DNA of 64,000 bases. It comes from Grammothele lineata (Eukaryota > Basidiomycota > Agaricomycetes > Polyporales > Polyporaceae). The stretch is taken from assembly GCA_002150815.3 (NCBI GenBank), contig NDFF03000367.1:434001-498000 (forward strand), written 5' to 3'. The notes under the pieces were generated by a model. That model was not told the DNA's origin. It saw only the letters and a program-made list of their open reading frames with translations, and made no database searches. Shown in pieces: positions 1 through 11,700 of the stretch. A program made the translations under genes and the position numbers. Each line of letters opens with the position of its first letter. Within the stretch, counting starts at the first letter, position 1.

Positions 1-1289
1 ATTTCGTCCCTTGCGGTACCCTAATCCGCTCCTTCAGCCCTTGCCATGATCGGTTTCGCGAGCGACTTCGAAGAGTGCCGCAAAGTCCAATTCGCCCGGT
101 ACGTCGTCGATCTACCTCGACACTGCTTTCTGCTCACGCATGTGGCACTCTTCCTGCAGCTACTTCAACAAATCATCGAGGCTCTCAATGAGCTCATGGC
201 GCACCGATGAAGAGGACGCGCTCGAGCGCTGTGGCCACTGCGACAACTGCACCCGCTCGCCCGAAGCGCTCGAGAAATTCGGTCCCATTGCGCGACTCGG
301 GGCATGGCGGCTGCTGCGTGTCGCGCAGGCCGCACGGCGTGACCTTACCCTCTCGCAACTGTACGACCTTGCCCGTGGGAAGGATGTTGCCGCTCCAGCA
401 GGCAAGGGTCGTGGGCGGCGGAAGTCAGGAGCGGGCCAGGCGGCTACCGTCGACGTTGAGGGGCTCACTGGGGACAAGAACGACCTCTCGCGAGAGGTCA
501 GTGCGGTTACTCCCTATTCGCTACTTTCTTTCGCTGATGCGAGGCGAACAGCATACTGAGACGTTGTGCATGCGTCTACTCGTCGAGGGTTATCTCTCCT
601 TCGCTTTCCAGTCGACTGCGTATAGCATCAACGCATATGTCAAGCCCACACCACAATCCGAACGTCTCACCCGTCTGAGTCGCGCAGACCTGGACGCCGG
701 CCGTGGACCCGCATTCGACGTCGTGCTTCCCAAGAAAGCTAGCGCGCGACGCAAGAGTGCAGCAGGCACGAAAACCACGCCCAAGGCGAAGGCCTCTCCG
801 AAGGGCAACATCAAAGATGCCCTCGCTCATCAGTCGGCGAGCGCAAAAGGAAAGCGGAAGCGCGCGGTCAGTCCTGCGCTGAGCTCACCAGGCGAGGGTC
901 AGGTCGACGACCTCGGTGGGTTCGCAGACGCGGACGACGCAGAAGACGACGAAGACGACGGCGGGTACAGCAGCGGGGACGGCTTCATCGTCCCCGACGA
1001 CTACATCGAAAACGACGATGACGATATTGAGAACTCTTCTGACTTCGGCTCGGGCACGGAGTGGCAGACGACTGTGCGTAGCCATCCGCGGGGGCGCGCC
1101 CCAGAACATTCTATGTCAGCCGCCAACGGCCGGGGCGGGGGTATAGGCTCGAAGAATACGCAGCGTGTAACGGGATCGGGGCCGCCCGCGAAGCGGGCTC
1201 GAGTGGGCGCGACGAGGTCAAGGGCGGTGGGTGCGTCGAGTGTGAGCAGAACATCACCAGAAGATGTGATTGAGTTGTCATCAGATTAG
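1..1289 (+). CDS. RecQ-family ATP-dependent DNA helicase, C-terminal part (5' end outside window)
   Basis: Partial gene; the helicase core lies upstream of the window. Visible coding blocks are about 38-98, 160-496 and 552-1289, with introns 99-159 and 497-551 (55 bp, GTCAGT...ACAG, phase 0). The first block ends in EECRKVQFAR and continues into YFNKSS, the usual lead-in to the RecQ zinc-binding module, followed by the cysteine cluster CGHCDNC. Next comes a winged-helix (RQC) segment, including LCMRLLVEGYLSF and SINAYV. The tail of about 170 residues is low complexity: basic KKAS/TPKAK stretches, a very acidic DDAEDDEDD block near 930-1030, then basic nuclear-localisation-like sequence ending in ELSSD. 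I see no HRDC domain after the RQC. RecQ helicases unwind recombination and replication intermediates in the nucleus. Whether this is the Sgs1/BLM orthologue or another RecQ paralogue cannot be decided without the core. Confidence 0.85.
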
Positions 1290-1521
1290 GTGTTGTGTAT
1301 TCGACTACATTACTGTACCAGATACTCGCGAGGCCGTTCGCGCCCGTCAATCGAGCTTCGAGGATTGCCCTGTCGCTCCCGTATCGATCCAGATGAACAA
1401 CCGTGTATCCGCTCATAGAGGGCAACCAATGATGATCATTTGGGTAATGAAACGTGTCTAGCCATTCGATGTTACTCTACGCCGAAGCTGACGCCCTACA
1501 TGAATGACACCGTCTGATTCT

Positions 1522-3584
1522 TCAGGGAAGACTCATGAACTTGGCGAGCATCTTCGGAAAGTTAGGCGTACCGAGACCCGTGAGGGGGTCCCAGCCTGGC
1601 GACGCCCTGAACCCGTCCGTGCCGCAGCCTGGGTTTGTGCCGTTGGTGATGTCATTGAAGATTTCTGGGGCGGAGTAGATCTGTGATGTCGCGATATATA
1701 CGAACATCAGCGGACTGCTCTGCTCGAACAGGTTTGTAATAGGAGAGATACATACCACGGGGTTGATCCAGCCGACCGGCCTCTTGCCCACCGCGAGCCG
1801 GGCGTCATTTACCGCGGCGATGAGTGCAGCAAACGTCGGCGTAGCCGCAGACGTGCCAGAGACAGGGTTCAGCCCGCCATCAACGGCAATGGAGTAGTTG
1901 AGCCCGTTCGCCGCGACATCTGGGAAGCCGTAGCCCGTGGTGTTATACACTCCCGCCGGGAGATCCGGCACGTACTTGGCGAGGTACGTCGCGACCGCGT
2001 CCTTCTGGAACTCCGCGCGGGGGAAGACGTTGGAAAAACCGCCGCCGGAGGGGAATAGCTCAAAAACCGCGCTCTCGGGGTCAGTCACGCTGTTTCCGGG
2101 CACCACCTGCGTCGCCCCGACGGAAGTCACGTATGGGCAGCCGGAAGGGAACGTAGGGTTGAAGCGTGGGGCGCCTGCCTCCTGCTGTCCGTCTTCAGTG
2201 AGGCATAGATTGTCAAAGCCAGCCACGCCTGAGTCACCGGAGGCATAGACGAAGGTCATCCCGGTGAGGGAGAGCTTGCCATACTCGGCGCACTGGCGTT
2301 GCATGTATGCAGGCGTTAAGTACGCCTCCTGGTACGCGTAAGAGGTCGAGTAGACGAATGCAGATGGCTTATCCCCGCAGTCCTCCGGACCGGTGTATCC
2401 CCCTGGCTGGTTATTGGGGTAGGTTTGGTCGAACGCCGGGTCGTCACCCGCACAATAAGAGCGGTCGAGAGCATCGAGGAAATTGCCGAAGGACTCCGTC
2501 CCGGTGACGTCGCCGACCTGGTACATGAGTACCTCTTGTTTCTTGCCGAGGAGGCCCATGACGGTTTGGATATCGAGGTTGGCTTCGATCCAGAAGCTGG
2601 GGTTGGTGGTATTGCCGGACGTGTAACTACCCCCATCGATGCTAACTAGAGTGGGGCGTGTGCCAATCTGACTCTTGGAATAGTTGCCGAAGAACACGTC
2701 GAGATCAGCGAGGTGGAGGAGATCGGGAGAATACTCGACTACGACGGAAGCGTTAGTAGTTATCCATTACTATGGGTTGAATTTGCATACCTATACCAAT
2801 GGAGTTCTTATCGGTAGCTACCGGCTCATAATAGAAATCGTAGAGAGCACGCAGACACTCCAGAGTGATGGACTCGTCGCAATGCGAGAGACCCGTGAAG
2901 ACCCTCTACGGTCAACAAGTGGTTAGCTGTACTGCTAGAAGCCTGCGGCGACAATCCTGCCAGGACACTCACATCAGTTCTATCCCCAACCAACGGCCTT
3001 GCGCTGTTCCCAACCTGCGCAGACGGCCTCGGCTTGACGGTGAAGTGCAGCGTAGGAGTGACGAGGTCGACATGTTTCGAGACGTGCTCGGGAAGCCGAT
3101 AGCCGTCCTTGCACGTAACGTGCGTCGTCCCATCCGCATGCTCGTACACGTAGTACTCCGTGTCGAGCAGGTGCTCCGCCTCCTCGATCGTCGCGTTGAG
3201 CTTCAGCCACGCGCCGTTCTTGCTGAGCGCGACACGGCTCGGGTCGATGAAGCCGTCGCCGACAAGCCAGCTGCGCACAGCGTCGACCGCTTCCGCGGAG
3301 GGGCGGAAGGCATCTGCGACCTCGGCGTGGGTCCAGTGCTTGCCATAGTTGAGGGAGGCAGGGTGGGCGACGTCCATCAGGTACGCGTCGAGCTTGTCCA
3401 AGTTGGGCTGGGCGAGCGCAATCTGTAGCGGGAGAACGACGTCGGGCTCCGCGCGGCGCACGGCCGTCCATCCGTGGGGTACTGAGCGACGCGACTCGTG
3501 CGTCACCCGCGCGCCGTGGGCTGGTGCGCGGGCAGAGACGACGAGAGAGGTGAGTGCGAGTGTGACGAAGGTTGCGACGAGCAT
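1522..3584 (-). CDS. secreted sedolisin-family serine-carboxyl peptidase (S53, tripeptidyl-peptidase/aorsin type)
   Basis: Exons on the minus strand: 3584-2973, 2905-2791, 2738-1756, 1680-1522; 622 codons. The start gives a hydrophobic signal peptide (LVATFVTLALTSLVVS) followed by a pro-kumamolisin activation domain (about residues 40-190, with NYGKHWTHAEVADAF). The catalytic region has Glu294 and Asp298 in IEANLDIQ, the oxyanion Asp in YASGDSGV, and the nucleophile Ser (about 539) in SGTSAATP. The calcium-site tail reads NPGCGTDGF and WDPLTGLGTP. The last intron (75 bp) is in frame with no stop, so a naive translation would insert 25 residues into INPV-IYSAP; splicing restores the family sequence. 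The enzyme is expected to be secreted, to activate itself at acid pH and to release tripeptides or act as an endopeptidase. A CATAAATA element lies about 60 bp upstream of the start. Wood- and litter-decay fungi often carry many copies. Confidence 0.93.
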
Positions 3585-5130
3585 TGGTGCCTGAGGAACT
3601 CAGAGAGACTTGGAGTGGCGAGGGCGTGTGTCGATCAAGTGGGCGTATTTATGTATATTTCCAACCTTCCATTGGAAGACCCATTAGCAAGCGTACAACG
3701 GACATTCTGAACAAGGGACTGTGGTGAGAATCTCAAAGATGGGGACATTCACGACTTACGAGGGTAAGGGAGGCGCGATGGTACCGTAATACTATCCTCT
3801 CTGCTCGACACGGGTGTGTCGACTGGATCCCGGTCGGGGATGTGTTGTTGACTTCATGGGCCAGAGTTGTAGAGTTGTAGCTCATCGAGACCAAGTTAAA
3901 TAGCCGGAAGGAGATACTGACGGCCAGGCGTCGATACCAAACATCCAACCTCGGGGAATTTGGAGAGTCGTAATTGAGTTACAGATTCTTCACCTCCGAG
4001 ACCTTGCGATGGTCATCATCGAAGTTCGACTGCCATCATGCGGCACGTCGAGCAATGCTGCGCACTACGTGTTGTCATTCAGTTAGACTAGGGGTCCGAT
4101 AGTACTCTACTACGACTTACATATGTGTTCCTGCCCGAGCGGGAGTTCCGTCAGGTTTTCAGTCGCGTGCGGACGACTAAGTGATACTTAGTGCGCGCAT
4201 AGGCTGCAGTGGATATCGCTGTTGTTCACGAAATCAGTAGGGCTCTGAGGCTGTTTACACAGATTGAGCGAGAACGCGCATATATATTACGGAGGAGCTG
4301 ATATCTTCGAGCACTTGATAATGGGGAAATCGGAGAAGTGCCGTTCGACAGGCGCCGAGACCGCAAGAGACAAAGGTGATCCGCATTACTGTTACGTAAG
4401 TCAAGCACTGAAAGCACTGCAACTATCACACGCATAACCCGAGCTTTGTCAAACCTTCTCGGGGTCTCGCCGTGTCATCACCCCATATCACTCTCCGCCG
4501 TCATTCACTATGATGTAGTATGTCATTTCAACGCGTGAAAGCCCAAGAAGAAGTGGCCGCATATCTTACATAGAGCGTGCTACTACTAACTACTGCATGT
4601 CATGATAATTTACTTTGTGCTGCTGCCCCCAGTCCCGCTCACCATCTCCGGGTGAGCGGGATGGGGGTCCTCGGGTCGTGATAGGGTTAGCATAAGAAAG
4701 GCGTACGTAGAATGGGCGTAAGAAGAAAGTGAGACGGGAAGCTCTACTATCTAGTCGTGGCAATAAGTAGCAGTCAGGCGAGAGAATGCCCCAGCCATTC
4801 CCTATCACCTTGTCTGACAGTCACAAGTGACAGAGGCAAGGGTGAGAAGGCCGGGGGCTAAAATACAAATTATCGTGAGCGGGTGCTTTTCCACGAGCAG
4901 CAGCGCGGGTTCCGTGAGGCTCCGTGGAGATAGTGCAGACATGGTGATGATGGTGAGGGCATTAGGCGCCTCTGACGAATAACGATAGCGAGGAACAGAT
5001 AGCGGGTGGAGGGTATCGGTCTTGGCGAGAGCGGCAGGTAGGGTCTTGAGAGCTTGTAGATAGCGAAGCGTGTGTGAAGGTCGTGGTGCTGAGGGTGGCG
5101 AGTGCACGGTGCACGAGCGTGCTGCACCGC
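3585..5130. other. intergenic region, no gene recognised
   Basis: About 1.5 kb between the sedolisin start and the 3' end of the next minus-strand gene. Short open frames on both strands have no signal peptide, domain or splice support. The only distinct structure is a strong hairpin at 4626-4667, listed separately. Confidence 0.6.
4626..4667. repeat. near-perfect inverted repeat (hairpin)
   Basis: The arms CCCCCAGTCCCGCTCACC and GGTGAGCGGGATGGGGG pair over 17 bp with one bulged G. The loop is seven bases (ATCTCCG). It sits about 460 bp downstream of the stop of the 5131-7557 gene, on that gene's downstream side, outside any model I support. Confidence 0.75.
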
Positions 5131-7557
5131 TCAGATGGTCACCTGGCGAGGGCGCTTGAGGGCCGGGCGGAGGGGCTGCTTGGGGATGAGACGGTGCCAA
5201 ATGTCGATGCGCACGCCATCCTCGTTCATCCACCCCGTCCTGGGCTCAGGGTAGTTCTACAGAGGCAATGCGTAGCTGTGTCAGCGCTGATCACGAGCGA
5301 GGGACCGGGAAACGAGGACAGCGCAGGGCGAGAAGGGAAGGGGCACACGAGAGGGGACAGAAACTCACAGCGAGGTCCTCGGGGTACTCCTTTCCCGGCT
5401 CTGGGATCTTGTAGTGTCCCTCGTTCGTCCAAAGTTGGTCCCTGCAACATGCGACCGGGGCGTGAATAACGGCGCAGCAGCGACAAAAAGGTGGTACTTA
5501 CCCCTTACGGTTGAACCAGCCCTTCCTGCGCATCTCGGGGGGAACAGGTGATGGAGAGACGAGGTTTTCCGTCCAGCGGACAGAACGTTTCGCGAGCGAA
5601 GCTACGACGAGCGCACCTTGCGCACCGTCCATACCCGACACGGCCCGCTGCATCTGCGCCGCGGGCGCATGCTCCGTGGCAGTAGGACTCTCGCGGGGAG
5701 AAGGCGTGCGCGCACCACGTTCGCGTTCACGGTCTCGGCGAGGGGGCGAGGAAGAAGGCGGTGGGACAGATGCAGGGAAATGCACCGAACCGGCTGCCTC
5801 TGCGTGTCTAGCGTACGCCTCCTGGCCAGCAGGCGCCGAGCTAGCCGTAGGTGAGTGACGCGTGCTCGACGCGCGCGCCAGACCCGGCGGCGACGACGAC
5901 GACGACGGCGCCCCCGTCGGCGGCGGGGAGCGGGAGACGGCGTACTGGGGGCTCGAACGCGAGTCGGCGCCCGGAGGATTCTTCGCCGCGGAAGGCGGGG
6001 CAGGCGCATCAGCGGCCGTCGCGACGGGCGTCCCCGCAAAAGACAAGCCTGGAGGCGCCCGTGGGTGCGCTGGCTCGTCCGTGCGGGGGCTGTCGTCGCG
6101 CCTCCCGTCGCGCTCGCGCTCACGATCTTGGTCGCGGTCCCGTTCGCGATCGTAGTCGCGGTGCTGCGACAGAGAACTCGGGGGCGGTGCTGCTGGGCGT
6201 TGCGTAGGAAGATCCCTCGGATCCCTCGCGACGGCTACGGGTTGTGGGGCTTGTGCGGGGGCTGGAGGGTCCCTCCTCCTCGCTTGGGTGGTGGGTTGAG
6301 GCGGGTACCAGTAGTACGTGGATGTAGAGCTCACGCTCTGGACATGGTTGTCCTCCTCGCGGCGAAACGGCGTCGCGCTCCGGAGCGCGGGGGGCACGTG
6401 CGGTTGGCGGGAAGGGAAGGGCGGGGCCCACTGCGCGCCGAGCACGTCGACGACCATCGATGAGGCGGCGGCGAGTGTGTCGGATACGACGGTGTCGCTG
6501 TCCGAGTCGGAGCTGTTCTCGAGCGGCGCGGACCCGAGCTGGATCGCGGGTACGGGCGCGTGCGAGATTGGGATGTGGGTGCGGGATGGGGCGTGGGCGC
6601 GGCTCTCGGCGCGTGCGAGCGGCGGGGCGGACGCGGACGTCGGCGGCGGGGCGTGGGCGTGGGGGCGCGTCGATGCAGGACGAGGTGGGGCAGCAACGGC
6701 AGGGCGGGAGGCGGCGGCAGAGGACGTGTGCGGGAGAGGTGGTGGTGGGAGGGAAGAGAGAGAGTCGCGACGGATGCGGGCGGCTGTGAGCGTGCTTTCC
6801 AAGGTTTCGGTGCTGCTCGACGCGCGGGTAGACGAGATCTCGAGCGTGGCTATGCCAATCTCTCGATCTTCGTCCACGACGTCTTCAGACGAGCTCGACG
6901 AATCCGACGACGGCGACGCAGCCAGGTACGCGTCCTCGTCGACCGACGCCGTCGAGATCGACCGTTCGTATATATACACGTCGCTCGTCAGGCTCGGGTA
7001 GATCCCGTACGTCTTCCCCGCCCCGGATTTCACCACCGCTCCTCCTCCGTACTTCGTCTCCGCCGGCCGCGCGTGCTTCCCCACGCTAGTCGACACTGGC
7101 ACGAGGCGGCGGTCTTGCGACGGAGGCAACGGAGGCGCACCTGTTGTCAGCTGCAGCGGCTGCTGCTTTCGCTCGATTTCGAATCCTTGCGAGGTGTGGT
7201 AGCTCTGCTGCCTGCTTCCTGTCCAAGTCTGTCCTCCGGTAACCTGCCGCGAGGCGGGGACGACGTCATACTTGCTTCCAGGAACCGCGGCCAGGGGCGG
7301 CCCTTGGGGCTGCTGCAGCGGGGGCGCGGTGTGAACGGAGTTCTTGAATACGTGCACGGAAAAGCCCCTTGGGGCGTTTGAGAAAAACTGCAAATTTACA
7401 GGCACATCGTCGGTCACAAGGCGTTCTTCGAGGCACTGGGGTACAGCGAAATTGAACGGGGACGTACCCTCGAGCCACCGTGACCCTGGCTCAATGTGTG
7501 GCTAAGATTCATCGTGCGGCCGGCGCTCTTGGTGTCGAAGCCGAGGGCAGAGAGCAT
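5131..7557 (-). CDS. large low-complexity protein with a conserved C-terminal segment, function unknown
   Basis: Exons: 7557-7468, 7387-5502, 5441-5369, 5256-5131. All junctions keep frame and have good GT-AG signals (first intron GTACGT...TTTGCAG). The first exon encodes MLSALGFDTKSAGRT and joins FFSNAPRGFSVHVFK. The long middle exon (about 630 codons) is rich in Ser, Pro, Ala and Arg, with Ser runs, Pro-rich blocks and a mixed-charge RERDRDQDRERERD tract, so it is probably disordered. The C-terminus after MRRKGWFNRKG is compact and aromatic (DQLWTNEGHYK, then GWMNEDGVRIDIWHRLIP). Its spread over two small exons with clean splicing argues for a conserved functional element. I do not recognise a named domain. 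Upstream coding sequence before 7557 cannot be excluded. Confidence 0.75.
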
Positions 7558-8748
7558 GTGGTGGGTGCGGGGCCGACGTAGGCGTCGAACTCGAACAAAG
7601 AAAAAATGAAACGATAGTGCGAGTATGGCTACAGAGCTCGTAGTGGACCGTGAAGAAAGGCGAGGTGTGGACGAGCCAGGGAGGTTCGGGTCGGTAGTAC
7701 TTCAGTCGTACCTGAGGCACCTCGACTCTGAAGACTGAGCTCAGAGTGATTCGAAGAGAAAGGCCAGTAAGTAGGGGGGCGGAGTAGGAGCGCAGGCGGC
7801 CCGCGGCCCTGTGTCTTATAGCAATTTCCAGCGGGGCAGACGATCCTGCCAGCAGCGCGAGCCCGCACCGCGTTCACATACACGAGTATCCCATTTGGCA
7901 GAACACGCGCCGCCTGCGTCCCGGCTTGCCCCCTCCGCCGGCACGCGTCCGCCAGGCCGGGGCAAGAAGATCGCGCGTGTGAAGGGCCCGCGTGCGGGGG
8001 CTGCCCACCGTGACCGACTACGCAGGTCGAATTGCGATAGGGCGCATCCCCCGCCCCGCGGGCGGGCGGACATAGTGCTGTCGCCCACGATCGGTGGCCC
8101 ATTCGAACATTGACCGCTGCCGTCAGGATGGCCTCTTCGACGGGGCTTCGTCGTTCTCAGCAACACCACGTTCCCCCTGGGCGTGCGCCGGCATGAGCGC
8201 GGGAATATGAAAGCAATAGCTGGACCTGCGCATGTGGCCTCCAAAGGCGGTCTACGGACGATCTGTGGCGTCCCTCGCTATCGCCCTTCGCTCCCGTAGA
8301 TGCGTCCTGACCGGAGGGAAGTGGGACCAGGGGGCCGAGCCTACGCACACGAGTGATAGAAAGAGCTAGGAAGAGGAGCGAGGCAAGTCCAGAGACACGA
8401 AATAGTCGCTCGCAGCAGTACAGTAGCACGCCATGGGCATGAGGCAACGACCCTGGTGCATCTGACGAAAGTGATCCGGAGGGAAGAAGCGCGAGCGTTT
8501 GAACGCGCATCCGGATCCCGTAGGCGCGCAGCACAACCGCAAGGAAACCTTCAACATGCGCCAGACGCTCCGCACGCCTGCGGCGTGCTCACCCGCATTA
8601 AACCGCCCGTCCGTCCGCGGCTGTTCGCTTCTAGCTGCGCCAACAAAGTGTTCTAGTCTAGCCGGTGGGCGAATCATAGAATCGTGTTCGGAGCAGGGAA
8701 TACACAACGTACAACAAACACGTCCGAGCAAGGCCAACTGCCACCGTG
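7558..8748. other. intergenic region, no gene recognised
   Basis: About 1.2 kb between the start of the low-complexity gene and the 3' end of CFT1. It is GC-rich, with several overlapping short open frames but no recognisable protein and no consistent splice structure. Confidence 0.55.
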
Positions 8749-11700
8749 CTACCACGCGCCTACGAGCGCAACCCAGTCCTTGAGCACCGTCGCGCGGTCT
8801 GTGCCGATTTGGCGGGTCACTTCGTCTTGGCGGGCGATGGGCAGGTCCGTGAACGTCGCCAGCAGGTTCCCGTCCAGGATGCCCCTCGTGAGCGGCCGAG
8901 ATACACGTTCGTTCCGCACCATGCTGTAGATGTCGTGTTGGGTCGCGTGGAGGATCCAGAAATATGCAAAGTCAGATACACCACGCGGCGAGCGGCACAC
9001 GACCAGGAAGAGGCTTACCGGAAGGCTTTCGGGTTGAGGGCCGCGACGTGCTGCACGGTGCGGACCAACTGGCCTTGCAGAAGGTGCAGCCGCTTGAACG
9101 CAGCTTCGTCAACGGCTGTGAGCGACGCGAGTGAACCGTCCACCATGCCTATCCAGGACCGCAGCGCTTGTGAGCATTAAGTTCGCCGAACAAAATGGGG
9201 CACAGCCCGGTAGGAACACTACGCACCGCACACAAGCCGCGCCTGAGGGATTTCTACATCCCCCGTCTTCGGCCGACGGGCGACGAGTAACGAGCTCCGG
9301 TACTCCGTCTGTCCGTGGAACTCGGTCCGCCGGAGAAGGCGTTGACCGCTCTTCGACTCGGGGTCTTCCGGTCCGAAGGCGGTTCCGAGCGGTATTGACG
9401 TCGACGGGTATAGCAAACGCCATTATTAGAGCCGGAGAAGAGAAAAGAGAGGATTAGACCCACCACGCGGGTCATAGGCGTATATCCTCACAACGCCTTC
9501 CTCGTCACATGTCACGATAGACATGTGCCCGTCAGCAAAGAACAGGTCTGCACGAGTGACGCAGCAGTGCTGGGGGTCTTTGCCGAGGATCACGAGTTTG
9601 TACGGGTCCTCCTGCGCATCGAATCACGAGCGTCAGCATCAGGGTCACCAGACGGTTTCAAACGCAAGCGAGAGCGTAGGAGGCGGGGCGGGAGCAGGGG
9701 CAGGGGGGAGCGGGTGGGAAATGAAGTGCGCAGAGGACGAACGCTGGGGCACGGCTTACCTGGAACGCGACGAACCAAACGCTCTTCACCGCGTCCCCGA
9801 TCACGAGCAGGTTCTTGACCGCGCGCAGGGAGGTGACGTACACGCCCACGTCGAGGAACGCCACGCCAACAAGTCGTTCGTCCAGGTCGAAGGCGCGCAC
9901 GTAGATCTGTGAAGGCGAGTTAGGCTAGGGCACTGCCCAGTCAAAGTATAGCCTCGCGGCACGCACCTTCTGGCCCATGGACGAGACCAAGTACCCGTTC
10001 ATGCCACAGAGGCACGTGACGGATCCCTTTGCGTCGTCTCGACAGAGAAGCTTGAGACGCCACCATCTCTTCATGTTCGTAACACTAGGATCAGGAACCA
10101 CGTCGACGATCTCGAAGATGTAGACCTATGCATAGAAGTCGTGCAATTGAGCCCGACTGCAGACAGTAAAGGGCAAAATAGGCTCACCGCGCCCTTCACC
10201 GCGAGATCCTCTCCGCGGTTGATCGTGGTACCCACGGCGATATAGTCCTTCATGCCAGACTCCGTACTCATGGTCTCAAGGGGTACGGACACGATGCAAG
10301 TCACGAATTCGTTCGCGGCAAACTCGTACCTACGCACTGCGTCAGCACGTCGTGCACACAGCGCAGCTCGCTTAGATGCGGGGCGGAACGTACCCGTCCA
10401 TCGTGACCCATCCATCCGGGGTGATGAGCTCAAGTGTCGAGGTTTCGCAGTAGGGGAGGGAGATGTTCGCGCCTGTGAGGGAAGATAGCGCGGTGAGCGA
10501 TGCGTGCGCGCGTAGACAAGATAGCGACGCTATATAAGCACGCACTATCGGGCTCCCAGACAATGTTCCCGTCCTCGTCATATGATGCGAACCGGTTCAT
10601 AGAGGTCGAAGCTGCGACAACTAATTGGGTGGAGGCATCAAACACGACGTTCGAGTAAGGCCGCGAGCGTGGGACGGAGCGCGCGGGTAGATGGGCGTCC
10701 AGCGAAACGTCTGGCATCCACTCGACCAAGCTGGGGCCCTGGGAAGCGTCATGAGGTCAGCACTGCGCCAGCGCAGGCGATTGCTGACATACCTCTTCCG
10801 AGTACAGCAAAAAATCGCCTCGAGACTCCCACAGGGAGCACGTCGTGAATGCATGCACGACGTTGTGGCCAGACGGGAACACCCTCACGCCGCCCTTGTC
10901 CGTCGCCACAATCCAGCTCGGTCGATCACCCGTGAAGAAGACCCCAGTGTACGACTGCCCGGGCGTGGGCGAGGTGACGAAGGGCAGGAGGAGGCGCGAG
11001 ATGCGCTTCTGCTCGGCGAGAACGGACTTCTGCTCCTCCTCGGGGTACTGGATGTCGAACGCGCGGGACGCGACCTTGACGAACTTGACGAGAAGCGTCG
11101 ATGATCGGGCGGAGGGCAGGGGCTCTGTGGGAGCCGTCGTGGCGACGGCCTCGTAGATCCCCATCTGCCCCGACCGCAGTAGGACCTATGGGGGCGGATC
11201 ATTGTTAGTGCTCCAAGCCACAGCGCACGGGGGGCACGCGGTGCGCGCAGCAGCACTTACAATGAGATGCGGGCGTGGCCGGGTCTCGCCCAAGGGTGCG
11301 ATGACAAGTTGGTCGATGTCGAGCTCCTGCGGCTTCCGCGGCGGATCTTGCGGAAGCGAAAGCGCTGGAAGGTCTAGCGAGTCGGTCAGGATGGGGTCGA
11401 GGGTCGCCAGTTGGTTCGTGGAGAATGCCAGCGTCAGCTTTGGAAGCGTCCAGATCTGCGAAGGAGGTTAGTAACGGGAGAGAACTAGCCACCGAACACT
11501 TACTTCGACGACTCCCTGGGGGCGAACGAGCACTAACCACTGACTCTTGGTGCCGCCATTCATCGCGCCTTGAACTGTTGATGTAGTCATCTCCGCCGGG
11601 GCGTTCTCGTTCAGGAAGCTCTGGAAGATGCCACTGGTGTCTGTGTAGAAGTAACCTGTGAGGTATCGCGAGGTCTAGGAAAGACTTTCAGCAATAACGT

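Noticed and set aside
7432..7467. Alternative 32-bp intron in the first exon junction of the low-complexity gene
   Set aside because: Too short for fungal splicing; the longer intron to TTTGCAG gives a better acceptor and keeps frame.
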